A DNA stretch of 64,000 bases from Rhodobacterales bacterium (GCA_002748265.1 PDRY01000012.1:496001-560000); one strand, 5' to 3'; positions 17,800-28,997 are shown, counted from the first letter of the stretch. Translations and numbers: made by a program. The notes: generated from the letters alone by a model not told the origin.

Positions 17800-18236
17800 T
17801 CCTCTGCCAGCGTCAGGCGCAGTTCCCTCAGAACCGGCAGCGCGGCGCGCACCCGGTCCGCGCCGATCTGGCGGACCGCTCCGGCAATGATCGGAGAGAT
17901 CGCCGCAAGCGCCTCATCGCGGGCGCGGCGGCCGGCGGGGCTGACCGAAACCAGTTTCTTGCGGGCATCGTCCCAATCGGGCCGCACATGCACCCAGCCC
18001 GCCCATTCTAGCCGCTGCAACGTGTTGGTCATCGCTCCACGCGTCAGATGAAAACTGCGCGCCATCTGGGCCGGAGTGCGCTCCAACCCGCTGTGTGCCA
18101 AATGGTTGAGCACCGCGAAATGCGACAGCTCCATCCCCTTGGGCAGCGCCCGCGCCACGCGGTTGCGGGCCAACTGATCAACGGACAGGATCTCCGCGAA
18201 AAGGGTTGCGGCCAGGTCTTCTTCGCCGCTGCTCAT
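17796..18236 (-). CDS. MarR-family transcriptional regulator
   Basis: This 146-residue winged-helix regulator has the recognition region RTPAQMARSFHLTRGAMTNT followed by LERLEWAGWVHVRPDWDDARKKLVSVSPAG-type wing sequence (LQRLEWAGW in the actual protein). It overlaps both neighbours by four bases (ATGA), so it is translationally coupled to the upstream nitrilase-like gene and the downstream acetyltransferase. Target and ligand are not evident. Confidence 0.87.
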   Translation of the reverse strand: MSSGEEDLAATLFAEILSVDQLARNRVARALPKGMELSHFAVLNHLAHSGLERTPAQMARSFHLTRGAMTNTLQRLEWAGWVHVRPDWDDARKKLVSVSPAGRRARDEALAAISPIIAGAVRQIGADRVRAALPVLRELRLTLAEE

Positions 18237-19066
18237 AATAGGCCTCCAAACGGACGGTCATGGCGGAGCGAGGGCACCTTGCGGCGTGCCTCCGCCACCC
18301 GGTCCAAATCAAGATCAATGAATATCGCTCCGGGTTCGGTCCCGGCTTCGGCAAGCACCTCGCCCCACGGCCCGATCGCCATGCTGTGACCATAGGTCTG
18401 CCGGGCCCGTTCATCGCGCGCGCCGTGGGTGCCCGTCTGAGCCGCGGCCAGCACATAGGCCCCGCACTCAATGGCCCGCGCGCGCAAGAGCGGCTCCCAA
18501 TGGGCCGCGCCTGTCGCCGGAGCAAAAGCGGCCGGGATCAGCAAAATCTCCGCTCCCGCCTGCGCCAATCGCCGATAGAGTGCGGGGAAGCGCAAATCGT
18601 AGCAAATGCTCAGGCCCAACATGCCGAACGGCGTCTCGCACAGAACGGCTTGATCGCCGGGGCGGTAGCCCTTCGATTCGCTGTAGGACTCGGCGTCGGA
18701 CAAGGTCACGTCGAACATGTGGATCTTGTCGTAGCGGGCTTTCACCGCGCCATCGGGGCCGATCACAAAGGACCGGTTGGCGTAGCGCCCATCGGGGTCG
18801 TCGGTCTTCAGCGCAAGCGATCCGAGCGACAGCCAGACCCCCAGCTCCGCCGCCACATCGCGCAGGCGGGCGAGCGTCGGATCGCTGCGTTCTGGGTGCA
18901 GGACCTCCTGCTGACGGCGGCGCAAGAGAGAGACGCAGTTCGTGACTTCGGGCGTCAGGATGAACCCGGCGCCCTGGGCGGCGGCATCGCGCATGGCGCG
19001 CTCCGTGACCACAAGGTTTTCCTTCGGATCATCCGAGGAGGTCAGTTGCAAAAGCGCCGCCTTCAT
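18233..19066 (-). CDS. carbon-nitrogen hydrolase (Nit-type deaminated-glutathione amidase-like)
   Basis: This nitrilase-superfamily enzyme of 277 residues has the catalytic triad in view: Glu in ILTPEVTN, Lys in YDKIHMFD and Cys in LSICYDLRFPALYR. These blocks match the Nit1/Nit2 branch, which hydrolyses deaminated glutathione or omega-amides. Location beside a glutaredoxin gene suits a glutathione-linked repair role, but this is inference. The ATG at 19066 overlaps grxC by four bases; the much longer upstream open frame is only the grxC shadow. Confidence 0.87.
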   Translation of the reverse strand: MKAALLQLTSSDDPKENLVVTERAMRDAAAQGAGFILTPEVTNCVSLLRRRQQEVLHPERSDPTLARLRDVAAELGVWLSLGSLALKTDDPDGRYANRSFVIGPDGAVKARYDKIHMFDVTLSDAESYSESKGYRPGDQAVLCETPFGMLGLSICYDLRFPALYRRLAQAGAEILLIPAAFAPATGAAHWEPLLRARAIECGAYVLAAAQTGTHGARDERARQTYGHSMAIGPWGEVLAEAGTEPGAIFIDLDLDRVAEARRKVPSLRHDRPFGGLL

Positions 19067-19317
19067 CCGTTCAAAAGCGCATCCAGCTTGCCCGCACGTT
19101 CCAGGGCATGCAGCTCGTCGCTGCCCCCGACATGGGTTCCACCGATAAAGATCTGCGGCACCGTGCGACGCCCCCCGGCCCGCTGGATCATCGCGGCGCG
19201 CAGCTCGGGGTCGCTCACGTCTGTCTCTTGAAAGGCGATACCTTTCTTGGTGAGCAAACGCTTGGCCATGTGGCAAAAACCGCAAAAGCGGGTGGTGTAA
19301 ATCTCGACGGGTTGCAT
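19063..19317 (-). CDS. grxC: glutaredoxin 3
   Basis: A small thiol-disulfide oxidoreductase of 84 residues that uses glutathione. The active-site motif CGFC is near residue 12, with the cis-Pro region TVPQIFIGG and the GGSDEL glutathione-binding loop. Length and motifs match GrxC. It overlaps the nitrilase-like gene by four bases and lies 25 bases after comF. Confidence 0.94.
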   Translation of the reverse strand: MQPVEIYTTRFCGFCHMAKRLLTKKGIAFQETDVSDPELRAAMIQRAGGRRTVPQIFIGGTHVGGSDELHALERAGKLDALLNG

Positions 19318-19342
19318 TGCGTCCTCCTGAACGCTTCAACCC

Positions 19343-20050
19343 TTAAACATCTTTCGCCACCCTGGCCAGCACCGCGATGCTGACCCGACTGGCCCCGGCA
19401 TCGAAGGCGGCCTGTGTGGCGGCGCTCAGCGTCGCGCCGGTGGTCATCACGTCATCCACGATCAAGACCGGGCGCCCCTCTGCGCTTCGGCGCGGATGTG
19501 GCGCGATGGCGGAGCGTAAAACTTCGGCGCGTTCTTCGCGCCCCTTCCCGTCCAGAACGGGCGTGCGCCGGGGGCGGATCAGAAGGTCCGGACAGAGCTC
19601 CACCTCCGCATCATGCGCCAGAGCGCGCGCCATCAGTTCGGATTGGTTGTAGCGGCGGCGCCACAGCCGCAGCCAATGCAGCGGAACAGGCACGACCAAC
19701 GTGTCGGGTGTAATCCAACGGTGGGCCTTGCTGGCCATCCAGCCCCCGGCCGCCCGCGCCAGATCGGTCCGATCACCATGCTTGAGCGCCAGCACGAAGC
19801 GCCGCGCGGCGTCCTGATAGGGAAGCACCGCAACCCCACCCTCCCAAGGGCGGGGTTCTGCCAGGCATTCATCGCACAGCTCATCGCGATTCGATGTGCC
19901 AGGCAGAGGCGCGCCGCAGTCGCGGCAGGCCAGCCCGCTGAGGAACCCCATCCCGGCCCAGCAGGCGCCGCACAGGGCAAAGTCCTGCTCCACCCGTTCG
20001 CTGCACAAAAGGCATTGCGCCGGGTAGAGCCCCCGCGCCAAGGCTTGCAT
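19343..20050 (-). CDS. ComF-family phosphoribosyltransferase-like protein
   Basis: The 235-residue protein has N-terminal paired cysteines (CLLCSE, CGACW, CRDC, CDEC) that probably bind zinc, and a phosphoribosyltransferase domain with VLIVDDVMTTGATL near the C terminus. ComF proteins are linked to DNA uptake in competent bacteria; their exact chemistry is unclear. The start may be this ATG or a GTG three bases upstream, which fits GGAG slightly better. It leads the operon comF-grxC-nit-marR-GNAT and is only 26-29 bases from a divergent gene. Confidence 0.87.
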   Translation of the reverse strand: MQALARGLYPAQCLLCSERVEQDFALCGACWAGMGFLSGLACRDCGAPLPGTSNRDELCDECLAEPRPWEGGVAVLPYQDAARRFVLALKHGDRTDLARAAGGWMASKAHRWITPDTLVVPVPLHWLRLWRRRYNQSELMARALAHDAEVELCPDLLIRPRRTPVLDGKGREERAEVLRSAIAPHPRRSAEGRPVLIVDDVMTTGATLSAATQAAFDAGASRVSIAVLARVAKDV

Positions 20051-20079
20051 CACCGCGTTTCTCCCGCCATGTCCCGCGC

Positions 20080-20883
20080 ATGAGCCGCCTCACCGACCGC
20101 CCAGCGCTTTTGCGCAACCGCGCCCGCGCCGCCGCCACCGGCCCGGAGCTTTTCCTCCACGAACGCCTGCGCGACGACATCGAAGATCGCCTCGCAATGG
20201 TTAACAGGGCGTTTACAGCGCCCGCCGTTGTGACCGGCTGGCCGACCATCTGGGACGGCTGGAACGGCGCGAAGGTCATCACCGATGACGCGCTGCTGTC
20301 TCTTGAGGAAAACGCGCATGACCTGGTGATCCACGCGCTATCGCTGCACTGGGCGGATGATCCCGTCGGGCAGCTCGTCCAATGCCGCCGCGCGCTGAAA
20401 CCTGATGGCCTGCTGATCACGGCCCTCTTCGGAGGAGAGACCCTGCACGAGCTGCGCGCCGCACTCGCCACAGCAGAAAGCCAGATCACCGGCGGGCTGG
20501 CCCCGCGCGTGCTGCCGATGGGCGAAATCCGCGATCTGGGAAATCTGCTGAACCGGGCCGGGCTCGCATTGCCGGTGGCCGATAGCGATGAAGTAACGGT
20601 GCGGTATGACAGCGCACTTCACCTGATGCGCGATCTGCGCCAGATGGGCGAAGCCAACGCCATGGAGTCCCGCCTGCGCCGCCCGACGACGCGGGGGCTG
20701 ATGCTCGAAGCCGCACGGCTCTATGCCGACATTCATGGCGAAGACGGCCGCATCCCCGCGACCTTCGAAATCGTCACGCTGACCGGCTGGGCCCCTGCCC
20801 CCGACCAGCCGCAACCGCTCAAACCCGGATCGGCCTCGCACCGGCTTGACGACATTTTGCGCGACCTGCGGAACGAAACTTGA
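20080..20883 (+). CDS. class I methyltransferase-like protein (BioC/NDUFAF5-like)
   Basis: The 267-residue protein resembles the alphaproteobacterial homologues of NDUFAF5, an arginine hydroxylase or methyltransferase-like factor for respiratory complex I. ALSLHWADDPVGQL and QCRRALKPDGLLITALFGG are the typical post-motifs. The glycine-rich SAM-binding motif I is poorly conserved (the place reads AFTAPAVVTGWPTIWDGW), so catalytic methyl transfer should not be assumed. Divergent from comF with a gap of under 30 bases. Confidence 0.75.
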   Translation: MSRLTDRPALLRNRARAAATGPELFLHERLRDDIEDRLAMVNRAFTAPAVVTGWPTIWDGWNGAKVITDDALLSLEENAHDLVIHALSLHWADDPVGQLVQCRRALKPDGLLITALFGGETLHELRAALATAESQITGGLAPRVLPMGEIRDLGNLLNRAGLALPVADSDEVTVRYDSALHLMRDLRQMGEANAMESRLRRPTTRGLMLEAARLYADIHGEDGRIPATFEIVTLTGWAPAPDQPQPLKPGSASHRLDDILRDLRNET

Positions 20884-20933
20884 CGCTGATGCGTTGCCCC
20901 GGCACGAGTGCCGTAGCCAGACAGGAGAGCCAC

Positions 20934-21983
20934 ATGACCGAAGCCAAGCGCCCGGAACACGCGCCAGCCGATCACCCGAAGATCATGCCCGATCGGATCG
21001 GGATCCTGCTGGCCAATCTGGGCACGCCGGACGGCACGGATTACTGGTCGATGCGCCGCTATCTGAACGAATTTCTCAGCGATCAGCGCGTGATCGACTA
21101 TCCGAAATGGAAATGGCAGCCGCTGCTTCAGCTCATCATCCTGACCAAGCGCCCGTTCTCCAGCGGCGAAGCCTATCGCGGCATCTGGAATAACGACAAA
21201 GACGAAGGCCCCCTGCTGACCATCACCCGCGACCAGACCGACGCGATCCGCACCCGGATGGAAGAGGCCCATGGCGACCGCGTGATGGTGGATTTCTGCA
21301 TGCGCTACGGCAACCCGTCGACGAAGTCGAAGGTCGACGCGATGATCAAAGCGGGCTGCACCAAGATCCTGTTCTTCCCGCTCTACCCGCAATACGCGGG
21401 TGCAACCTCGGCCACGGCCTGTGACAGCTTCTTCAAGGCGTTGATGGCCGAAAAGCACCGCCAGCCCGTCGCCCGCGTGGTGCCGCCCTATTTCGACGAT
21501 CCTGCCTATATCGACGCGCTCGCCCAGTCGGTGGAACGCGCTTATGCCGAAACGGCGGATAAGCCGGACATCCTGGTGTGTTCCTACCACGGCGTGCCGA
21601 AGCGCTATCTGCTGGAGGGCGATCCCTATCACTGCCAGTGCCAGAAGACGACGCGCCTTTTGAAAGAACGGCTGGGCTGGGACGACACCCAGATCACCAC
21701 CACCTTCCAAAGCCAGTTCGGCCCCGAAGACTGGCTACGCCCCTACACGGTGGACCACGTGGCCACGCTGGCAAAAGAGGGCAAGAAGAAGATCGCCGTG
21801 ATCGCTCCGGCCTTTTCGGCAGACTGCATCGAGACGCTCGAAGAGATCAACGAAGAGATCAAGGAAAGCTTCGAGCACGCAGGCGGAGAGCAGTTCACCT
21901 ACATCCCCTGCCTCAATGACGAGCCCGCCCATGTGGATGCTTTGGTCGGCGTGATCGAAGCGAACCTGCGCGGGTGGATCTAG
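20934..21983 (+). CDS. hemH: ferrochelatase
   Basis: HemH inserts ferrous iron into protoporphyrin IX as the last step of heme synthesis. The 349-residue protein shows ILLANLGTPDGTDYWSMRRYL, FFPLYPQYAGATSAT with the family His region in SYHGVPKRYL, and the C-terminal ETLEEINEEIKE block. The ATG at 20934 has AGGAGAG upstream; the frame runs back into the preceding gene. It follows the methyltransferase-like gene by about 50 bases and may be co-transcribed. Confidence 0.95.
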   Translation: MTEAKRPEHAPADHPKIMPDRIGILLANLGTPDGTDYWSMRRYLNEFLSDQRVIDYPKWKWQPLLQLIILTKRPFSSGEAYRGIWNNDKDEGPLLTITRDQTDAIRTRMEEAHGDRVMVDFCMRYGNPSTKSKVDAMIKAGCTKILFFPLYPQYAGATSATACDSFFKALMAEKHRQPVARVVPPYFDDPAYIDALAQSVERAYAETADKPDILVCSYHGVPKRYLLEGDPYHCQCQKTTRLLKERLGWDDTQITTTFQSQFGPEDWLRPYTVDHVATLAKEGKKKIAVIAPAFSADCIETLEEINEEIKESFEHAGGEQFTYIPCLNDEPAHVDALVGVIEANLRGWI

Positions 21984-22065
21984 CTCCGGGAAGCCGTTTC
22001 AGTCAGCCCCACCCGATGCGCCCCCCCCATGGCGGGCGCTCACCGCATAGCCCAAGACACCGAGG

Positions 22066-23250
<1,185 letters not shown>

Positions 23251-23293
23251 GGTCCAAAGGGTCCTGAAGGGGCGGAAGGCCCCGATATAAGCA

Positions 23294-23320
23294 AAACGGG
23301 CGCCGGTCTCAAACCCGCGC
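23294..23320 (-). terminator. possible terminator after the IalB-family gene
   Basis: GGGCGC and GCGCCC with inner GGT/ACC pair around a short loop, and four Ts follow on the minus strand. The T run is short, so this is tentative. Confidence 0.35.
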
Positions 23321-23346
23321 CCGCGAAAAACATGCGCCCGAGGGGC

Positions 23347-23877
23347 TTATTTGCAGCGATTGCCCGCTTCATCCACCGATGCGGTGAAGCCCAGCAGGCT
23401 GAACGTGTCTTGCGTTTGCGTCCCGCGCGCCGAACGGGCGGTCAGAACGGCATTGGCGCCACGCTTCATCGACGCGACGATCTTGGCGTCATCGCCGGGA
23501 GTCGCGGGCCAGGCCCATTCGCCTTCGGTGAACAGGTCATAGCTGCTGTCCCCGATCTGCATGCTGACGGTGGAGCCGGGCGCGAACGGGTAGCCCCCGG
23601 TAAAGGTCACCTGGCCGCTGACATTGGCGCCGGGACGGTAGAACACGAACAGCAGGATTTTGCCGCGCCGCACTTCGACCGGCTGGCCGTTGCGGGTGTT
23701 GAGCGTCTGCTTGGGCTTCGACACGGCGAAGCATTCCTTGGGGTCGCTCTCCACGAAAACGGACCAGTCCGTTTCGCTGGCCACGCGGTTCGTGGTTTCT
23801 TCCTGCGCGAACGCCGCGCCGCCGGTCAGCCCAAGGGCCGCCATCGTGAGCGCGAAGAGGGGGGTCTTCAGGGTCAT
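23347..23877 (-). CDS. invasion-associated locus B (IalB) family protein
   Basis: This secreted protein of 176 residues has a clear signal peptide (MTLKTPLFALTMAALGLTGG, cleavage near AFA/QEE). IalB-family features include WSVFVESDPKECFAVSKP, then GKILLFVFYRPG and a C-terminal Cys pairing with the first. In Bartonella such proteins help in erythrocyte invasion, but the family is common in free-living alphaproteobacteria, where the role is unknown. The start at 23877 places the signal peptide correctly. Confidence 0.82.
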   Translation of the reverse strand: MTLKTPLFALTMAALGLTGGAAFAQEETTNRVASETDWSVFVESDPKECFAVSKPKQTLNTRNGQPVEVRRGKILLFVFYRPGANVSGQVTFTGGYPFAPGSTVSMQIGDSSYDLFTEGEWAWPATPGDDAKIVASMKRGANAVLTARSARGTQTQDTFSLLGFTASVDEAGNRCK

Positions 23878-24055
23878 CTCTGTCTTAGCCTCCTGGCTGT
23901 CTCGTCTACCTCTGGTCACTTCCGGGGTCCGCTCTGGCGGCGGCATTGCGGGAGGGACCGGCGCTGTGTAACCGATAGATCAGCGTTATCAAATAGCGGC
24001 GCAAGGCGAAAGGCTTGGCGCGGGCATGGGCATAAGCTTGCCGGGAGGAAATTCC

Positions 24056-25057
24056 ATGACAGCAGCGCCGGTTCTGGCCGAAGTGTTTCGCGGCGGTCAC
24101 CAGGAGGGTCAGCACCGCGGCCATGCGGTGATCTGCGGCCCCGACGGGGAGGTGATCGAGGCCTGGGGCGATCCCGGCGCGGTGATCTTCCCGCGGTCGT
24201 CCTGCAAGATGGTGCAGGCGCTGCCACTGGTGGAAAGCGGCGCGGCGGATGCGTTCGGTCTGACATCCGCGCAACTGGCGCTCGCCTGCGCCAGCCACGA
24301 GGCCGCGCCGATCCACAACGATGCCGTGCGGGCGTGGCTTTCGGATCTGGGCCTAAACGATTCCGATCTGGAATGCGGCCCGCAACCACCGCGTGACCGG
24401 GAGGTGAAACACGGCCTGATCCGCGAGGGGCACAGCCCCTGCCGGGTGCATAACAACTGTTCCGGCAAGCATGCCGGGTTCCTGACGCTGGCAAAGCACC
24501 TGAAAGCTCCGACCGAAGGCTACGTGCTCCCGGATCATCCGGTCCAGCAAGCCGCGCGCGCCGCCTTGGAAGATACCGCAGGGGAGACCGCCCAAGGCTA
24601 CGGAATCGACGGATGCTCCGCCCCGAACTATCGGGTGACGCTGGCCGGGCTTGGGCGCTCCATGGCCAGTTTCGCGGCAGCAGGGGCGCGCTCGGATGCC
24701 CGCTCCCGTGCGCAGAGCCGTCTGGTCGATGCCATGCGCAGCCACCCGCTGCTGGTCGCCGGTAACGGGCGTGCCTGCACAGAGCTGATGCAGGCCGGGC
24801 AAGGGCGTTTTGCGGTCAAAACCGGCGCTGAAGCCGTGTTCATCGCCATCCTGCCGGAAACCGGCCATTCCATCGCGCTCAAGATTGAGGACGGCGCCAC
24901 CCGCGCCAGCGAAGCGGTGATCGCCGCGCTTCTGGTGCGGCTGGGCGCGGTCGAGCCCGCGCACCCGCTGGTGCAAAAGCGCATGAACGCCGTGCTGCGC
25001 AATTTCGCCGGACAAGAGGTCGGGGAAGTGCGGGCCGTGGCCGGGCTGAGCGGCTAG
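24056..25057 (+). CDS. asparaginase (AnsA, rhizobial/ReAV type)
   Basis: The 333-residue protein belongs to the structurally distinct asparaginase group known from rhizobia. It hydrolyses asparagine to aspartate and ammonia. The catalytic Ser-Lys element is in FPRSSCKMVQALPL, with CASHEAAPIH, NNCSGKHAGF and YGIDGCSAPNYRVTLAGLGR as family signatures. No signal peptide is visible, so it is cytoplasmic. The ATG at 24056 has GGGAGGA seven bases upstream. It is convergent with serB. Confidence 0.88.
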   Translation: MTAAPVLAEVFRGGHQEGQHRGHAVICGPDGEVIEAWGDPGAVIFPRSSCKMVQALPLVESGAADAFGLTSAQLALACASHEAAPIHNDAVRAWLSDLGLNDSDLECGPQPPRDREVKHGLIREGHSPCRVHNNCSGKHAGFLTLAKHLKAPTEGYVLPDHPVQQAARAALEDTAGETAQGYGIDGCSAPNYRVTLAGLGRSMASFAAAGARSDARSRAQSRLVDAMRSHPLLVAGNGRACTELMQAGQGRFAVKTGAEAVFIAILPETGHSIALKIEDGATRASEAVIAALLVRLGAVEPAHPLVQKRMNAVLRNFAGQEVGEVRAVAGLSG

Positions 25058-25107
25058 ACAGCCCCTGCCCGGCGATCCATCAGGATAGTGCGCTCACCCG
25101 GGGGCGA

Positions 25108-25977
25108 TCAGGCGCGGAACTGGTCGCGGCTGTAGCCTTGCAGGAACAAGAGCGCGGTCAGATCGCCATTGCTGACGCGCAGATCACTTTGCGCGGCAAC
25201 GGCGGGCTTGGCATGAAGCGCAACCCCCATCCCGGCGGCATGGATCATCCCCAGATCGTTGGCGCCATCCCCCACGGCAAGCGCGTCCTGCGCAGAAATG
25301 CCCTGCTCCGTGCACAGCGCGTCCAGACGGGCGACCTTGGCCTCGCGCCCAAGGATCGGGGGAATGACCTGGCCGGTCAGCGTGCCGTCCACCGATTCGA
25401 GCACATTGGCGCGGTGGCTGTGAAAGCCGATACGTTTCGCGATCTCACCCGAGAAAGCCGTGAACCCGCCCGAGACAAGAGCGGTCTGCGCTCCATGGGC
25501 CGTCATCGTCGCGATCAGGCAGCGCCCACCGGGGGCGAGTGTGATCCGGTCATCCAGCACGCGGGTGATGGTGCTTTCCGGCAGCCCCTTCAGCAGCGCC
25601 ACGCGTTCGGTCAGGGCCTCTTCGAAGTCCAGCTCTCCGTTCATGGCGCGGGCGGTGATCCCGGCGACATGAGCGCCCACGCCTGCCTCATCGGCCAGCT
25701 CGTCGATGCATTCCTGCTCGATCATGGTGCTGTCCATGTCGGCCAGAAGCAGCTTCTTGCGGCGGCCATCGGAGGGCAGCGCATTCAGATCGACGCCTTC
25801 ACTCAGGAGCGCGGCGCGGGTGTCTTCGAAATTGTCCGGGAGCTGCTCAATCTCGAACTCCGCCGCCTCGTCGGGAGACAGCCAGAGCACGTCTCCGCCG
25901 CCCCACGCATTGCGCAGCGATTCGGCCAGGTGGGGGTTCAGATGCTCAGGGCGGGCGATGAGAGACACGGTCAACAT
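25108..25977 (-). CDS. serB: phosphoserine phosphatase
   Basis: SerB performs the last step of serine synthesis, removing phosphate from phosphoserine. The 289 residues have an N-terminal ACT-like region, then HAD motifs: LLADMDSTMI with the nucleophilic Asp, LVSGGF and VGDGANDLGM. The start at 25977 (MLTVSLIARP) gives the normal length; the open frame extends far upstream through the serC leader but lacks family sequence. Divergent from serC, so all three serine genes are together. Confidence 0.95.
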   Translation of the reverse strand: MLTVSLIARPEHLNPHLAESLRNAWGGGDVLWLSPDEAAEFEIEQLPDNFEDTRAALLSEGVDLNALPSDGRRKKLLLADMDSTMIEQECIDELADEAGVGAHVAGITARAMNGELDFEEALTERVALLKGLPESTITRVLDDRITLAPGGRCLIATMTAHGAQTALVSGGFTAFSGEIAKRIGFHSHRANVLESVDGTLTGQVIPPILGREAKVARLDALCTEQGISAQDALAVGDGANDLGMIHAAGMGVALHAKPAVAAQSDLRVSNGDLTALLFLQGYSRDQFRA

Positions 25978-26039
25978 GCCCCCGCGATAGGCCGCCGGGG
26001 CCGCGCAGGCAAGTGGAACGCGGCTCATATTCAAATTGA

Positions 26040-26126
26040 GATGAATGTGACTTGCTGCAGTGCCGCAGATGTGCATGGTGGTCGGTGGGACACCCTTCCC
26101 CAACGAAGGGCGCATATCTGGAAGGA
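26040..26126 (+). ncRNA. candidate serC leader RNA motif
   Basis: The region just upstream of serC can fold as a long stem. CAGATGTGC (26066-26074) pairs with GCATATCTG (26112-26120) with one G-U pair, enclosing a second stem CCCTTC/GAAGGG (26093-26098 with 26105-26110). A small CTGC/GCAG hairpin starts at 26055. The closing stem ends on the first base of the GGAAGGA ribosome binding site. The serC leader motif described in alphaproteobacteria lies upstream of serC-serA and overlaps the binding site in the same way. The match was made by eye. Confidence 0.55.
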
Positions 26127-26134
26127 TACCAGCA

Positions 26135-27280
<1,146 letters not shown>

Positions 27281-27325
27281 TCGCCAGCCCGCGCCCCCAA
27301 CCCATTTTTTCAAGGAGTGCCAAAA

Positions 27326-28921
27326 ATGGCCCCCAAAGTTCTTGTCTCTGACAAACTGAGCGAAACCGCCGTGCAGATCTTCCGTGATCGCGGCATCGAC
27401 GTGACCTTCGATCCTTCCATCGGCAAGGATAAGGACCGCCTGGCCGAAGTGATCGGCGACTATGACGGCCTCGCCATCCGCTCTGCCACCAAGGTGACGG
27501 AAAAGCTGATCGAACAGGCCACCAACCTCAAGGTCGTCGGCCGCGCCGGGATCGGGGTGGACAACGTGGACATCCCCGCCGCCTCGCGCCGCGGGATCAT
27601 CGTGATGAACACGCCGTTCGGGAACTCCATCACCACCGCCGAACACGCGATTGCGATGATGTTCGCCGTGGCCCGCCAGATTCCCGAGGCCAGCGAAAGC
27701 ACCCATGCCGGGAAGTGGGAGAAGTCGAAATTCATGGGCGTCGAGCTGACTGGCAAGACGCTGGGCGTCATCGGCGCCGGCAATATCGGCTCCATCGTCT
27801 GCGACCGCGCGCGCGGGCTGAAGATGAAGGTCATCGCCTACGATCCCTTCCTGAGCGAAGAGCGTGCCGACAAGATCGGTGTCGAAAAGGTCGAGCTGGA
27901 TGACCTTCTGGGCCGCGCCGATTTCATCACCCTGCACGTGCCGAAAACCGAACAGACCGCCAATATCCTGAGCCGCGAGAACATCGCCAAGCTCAAGCCC
28001 GGCATGCGTCTGATCAACTGCGCGCGCGGCGGCCTCGTGGACGAAGAGGCCCTGGCCGAAGCCCTGAAGGAAGGCCGCGTGGCCGGAGCCGCGTTCGACG
28101 TGTTCGCCGTCGAGCCCGCCACCGACAGCCCGCTGTTCAACCTGCCCAACGTCGTCGTGACCCCGCATCTGGGCGCCGCCACGACCGAGGCGCAGGAAAA
28201 CGTTGCCCTTCAGGTGGCCGAACAGATGTCCGACTTCCTTCTGACCGGCGCCGTGACCAACGGCATCAACATGCCCTCGATCACCGCCGAAGAGGCCAAG
28301 GTCATGGGCCCGTGGGTCAAGCTGGCGGGCCATCTGGGCCAATTCGCCGGACAACTGACCGAAGAGGCGATCAAGGCCGTGAACATCCTCTATGACGGGG
28401 AAGTGGCCGATATGAACCTGGCCGCGCTGACCTCTGCCGCTGTGGCCGGTCTGCTGCGCCCGATGATCGCGGATATCAACATGGTCTCCGCCCCGGTGAT
28501 CGCGAAGGAACGCGGCATCCAGATCTCGACCACGAAGCAGGACCAGTCCGGCGCGTTCGAGGGCTACATCAAGATCACCGTCGTCACCGAGGAGCGCGAG
28601 CGCTCCATCGCGGGCACGGTGTTCAGCGATGGCAAGCCGCGCTTCATCCAGATCAAGGGCATCAATATCGACGCCGAGGTCGGGGAGCATATGCTCTACA
28701 CCACCAACGAAGACGTGCCGGGCATCATCGGGACGCTGGGCCAGACGCTGGGTGAAAACAGCGTGAACATCGCAAACTTCACCCTGGGCCGCTCCGAAGC
28801 CCATGGCGAGGCGATTGCGCTGCTCTATCTGGACGAACAGCCGCCGGAAGACGTGCTCAAGACCCTGTGCGACACCGGCATGTTCAAGCAGGTCCGCCCG
28901 CTGCAGTTCGACATGAGCTAA
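27326..28921 (+). CDS. serA: D-3-phosphoglycerate dehydrogenase
   Basis: SerA opens serine synthesis by oxidising 3-phosphoglycerate with NAD. The 531 residues form the long type: a dehydrogenase part with the NAD motif GAGNIGSIV, the active-site Arg in CARGG and His in TPHLGAATTEAQ. An intervening domain (about 320-450) and a C-terminal ACT domain (DVPGIIGTLGQTLGENSVNIA) follow, the latter for allosteric serine sensing in relatives. The start at 27326 has AAGGAG eight bases upstream. Confidence 0.97.
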   Translation: MAPKVLVSDKLSETAVQIFRDRGIDVTFDPSIGKDKDRLAEVIGDYDGLAIRSATKVTEKLIEQATNLKVVGRAGIGVDNVDIPAASRRGIIVMNTPFGNSITTAEHAIAMMFAVARQIPEASESTHAGKWEKSKFMGVELTGKTLGVIGAGNIGSIVCDRARGLKMKVIAYDPFLSEERADKIGVEKVELDDLLGRADFITLHVPKTEQTANILSRENIAKLKPGMRLINCARGGLVDEEALAEALKEGRVAGAAFDVFAVEPATDSPLFNLPNVVVTPHLGAATTEAQENVALQVAEQMSDFLLTGAVTNGINMPSITAEEAKVMGPWVKLAGHLGQFAGQLTEEAIKAVNILYDGEVADMNLAALTSAAVAGLLRPMIADINMVSAPVIAKERGIQISTTKQDQSGAFEGYIKITVVTEERERSIAGTVFSDGKPRFIQIKGINIDAEVGEHMLYTTNEDVPGIIGTLGQTLGENSVNIANFTLGRSEAHGEAIALLYLDEQPPEDVLKTLCDTGMFKQVRPLQFDMS

Positions 28922-28984
28922 GGGTCGCTTCACCGTGACCCTGGTGAGGGGGCTGTCGGCCCCCTCGCCCTCCCTCTGGGGTAT
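28922..28984. repeat. hairpins after serA, dispersed-repeat type
   Basis: A first stem GGGTC/GACCC (28922-28941) is followed by a perfect 8-bp stem GAGGGGGC/GCCCCCTC (28946-28966) and the flank GCCCTCCCTCTGGGG. They follow the serA stop and probably terminate it. Hairpin and flank resemble the element at 16957-17002 read on the other strand. Confidence 0.5.
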
Positions 28985-28997
28985 CAAGAAAGAGATC

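Noticed and set aside
18233-19339. Longer nitrilase-like protein reaching through grxC
   Set aside because: The first 91 codons are a shadow of grxC; the real start at 19066 gives the normal family length and a four-base overlap.
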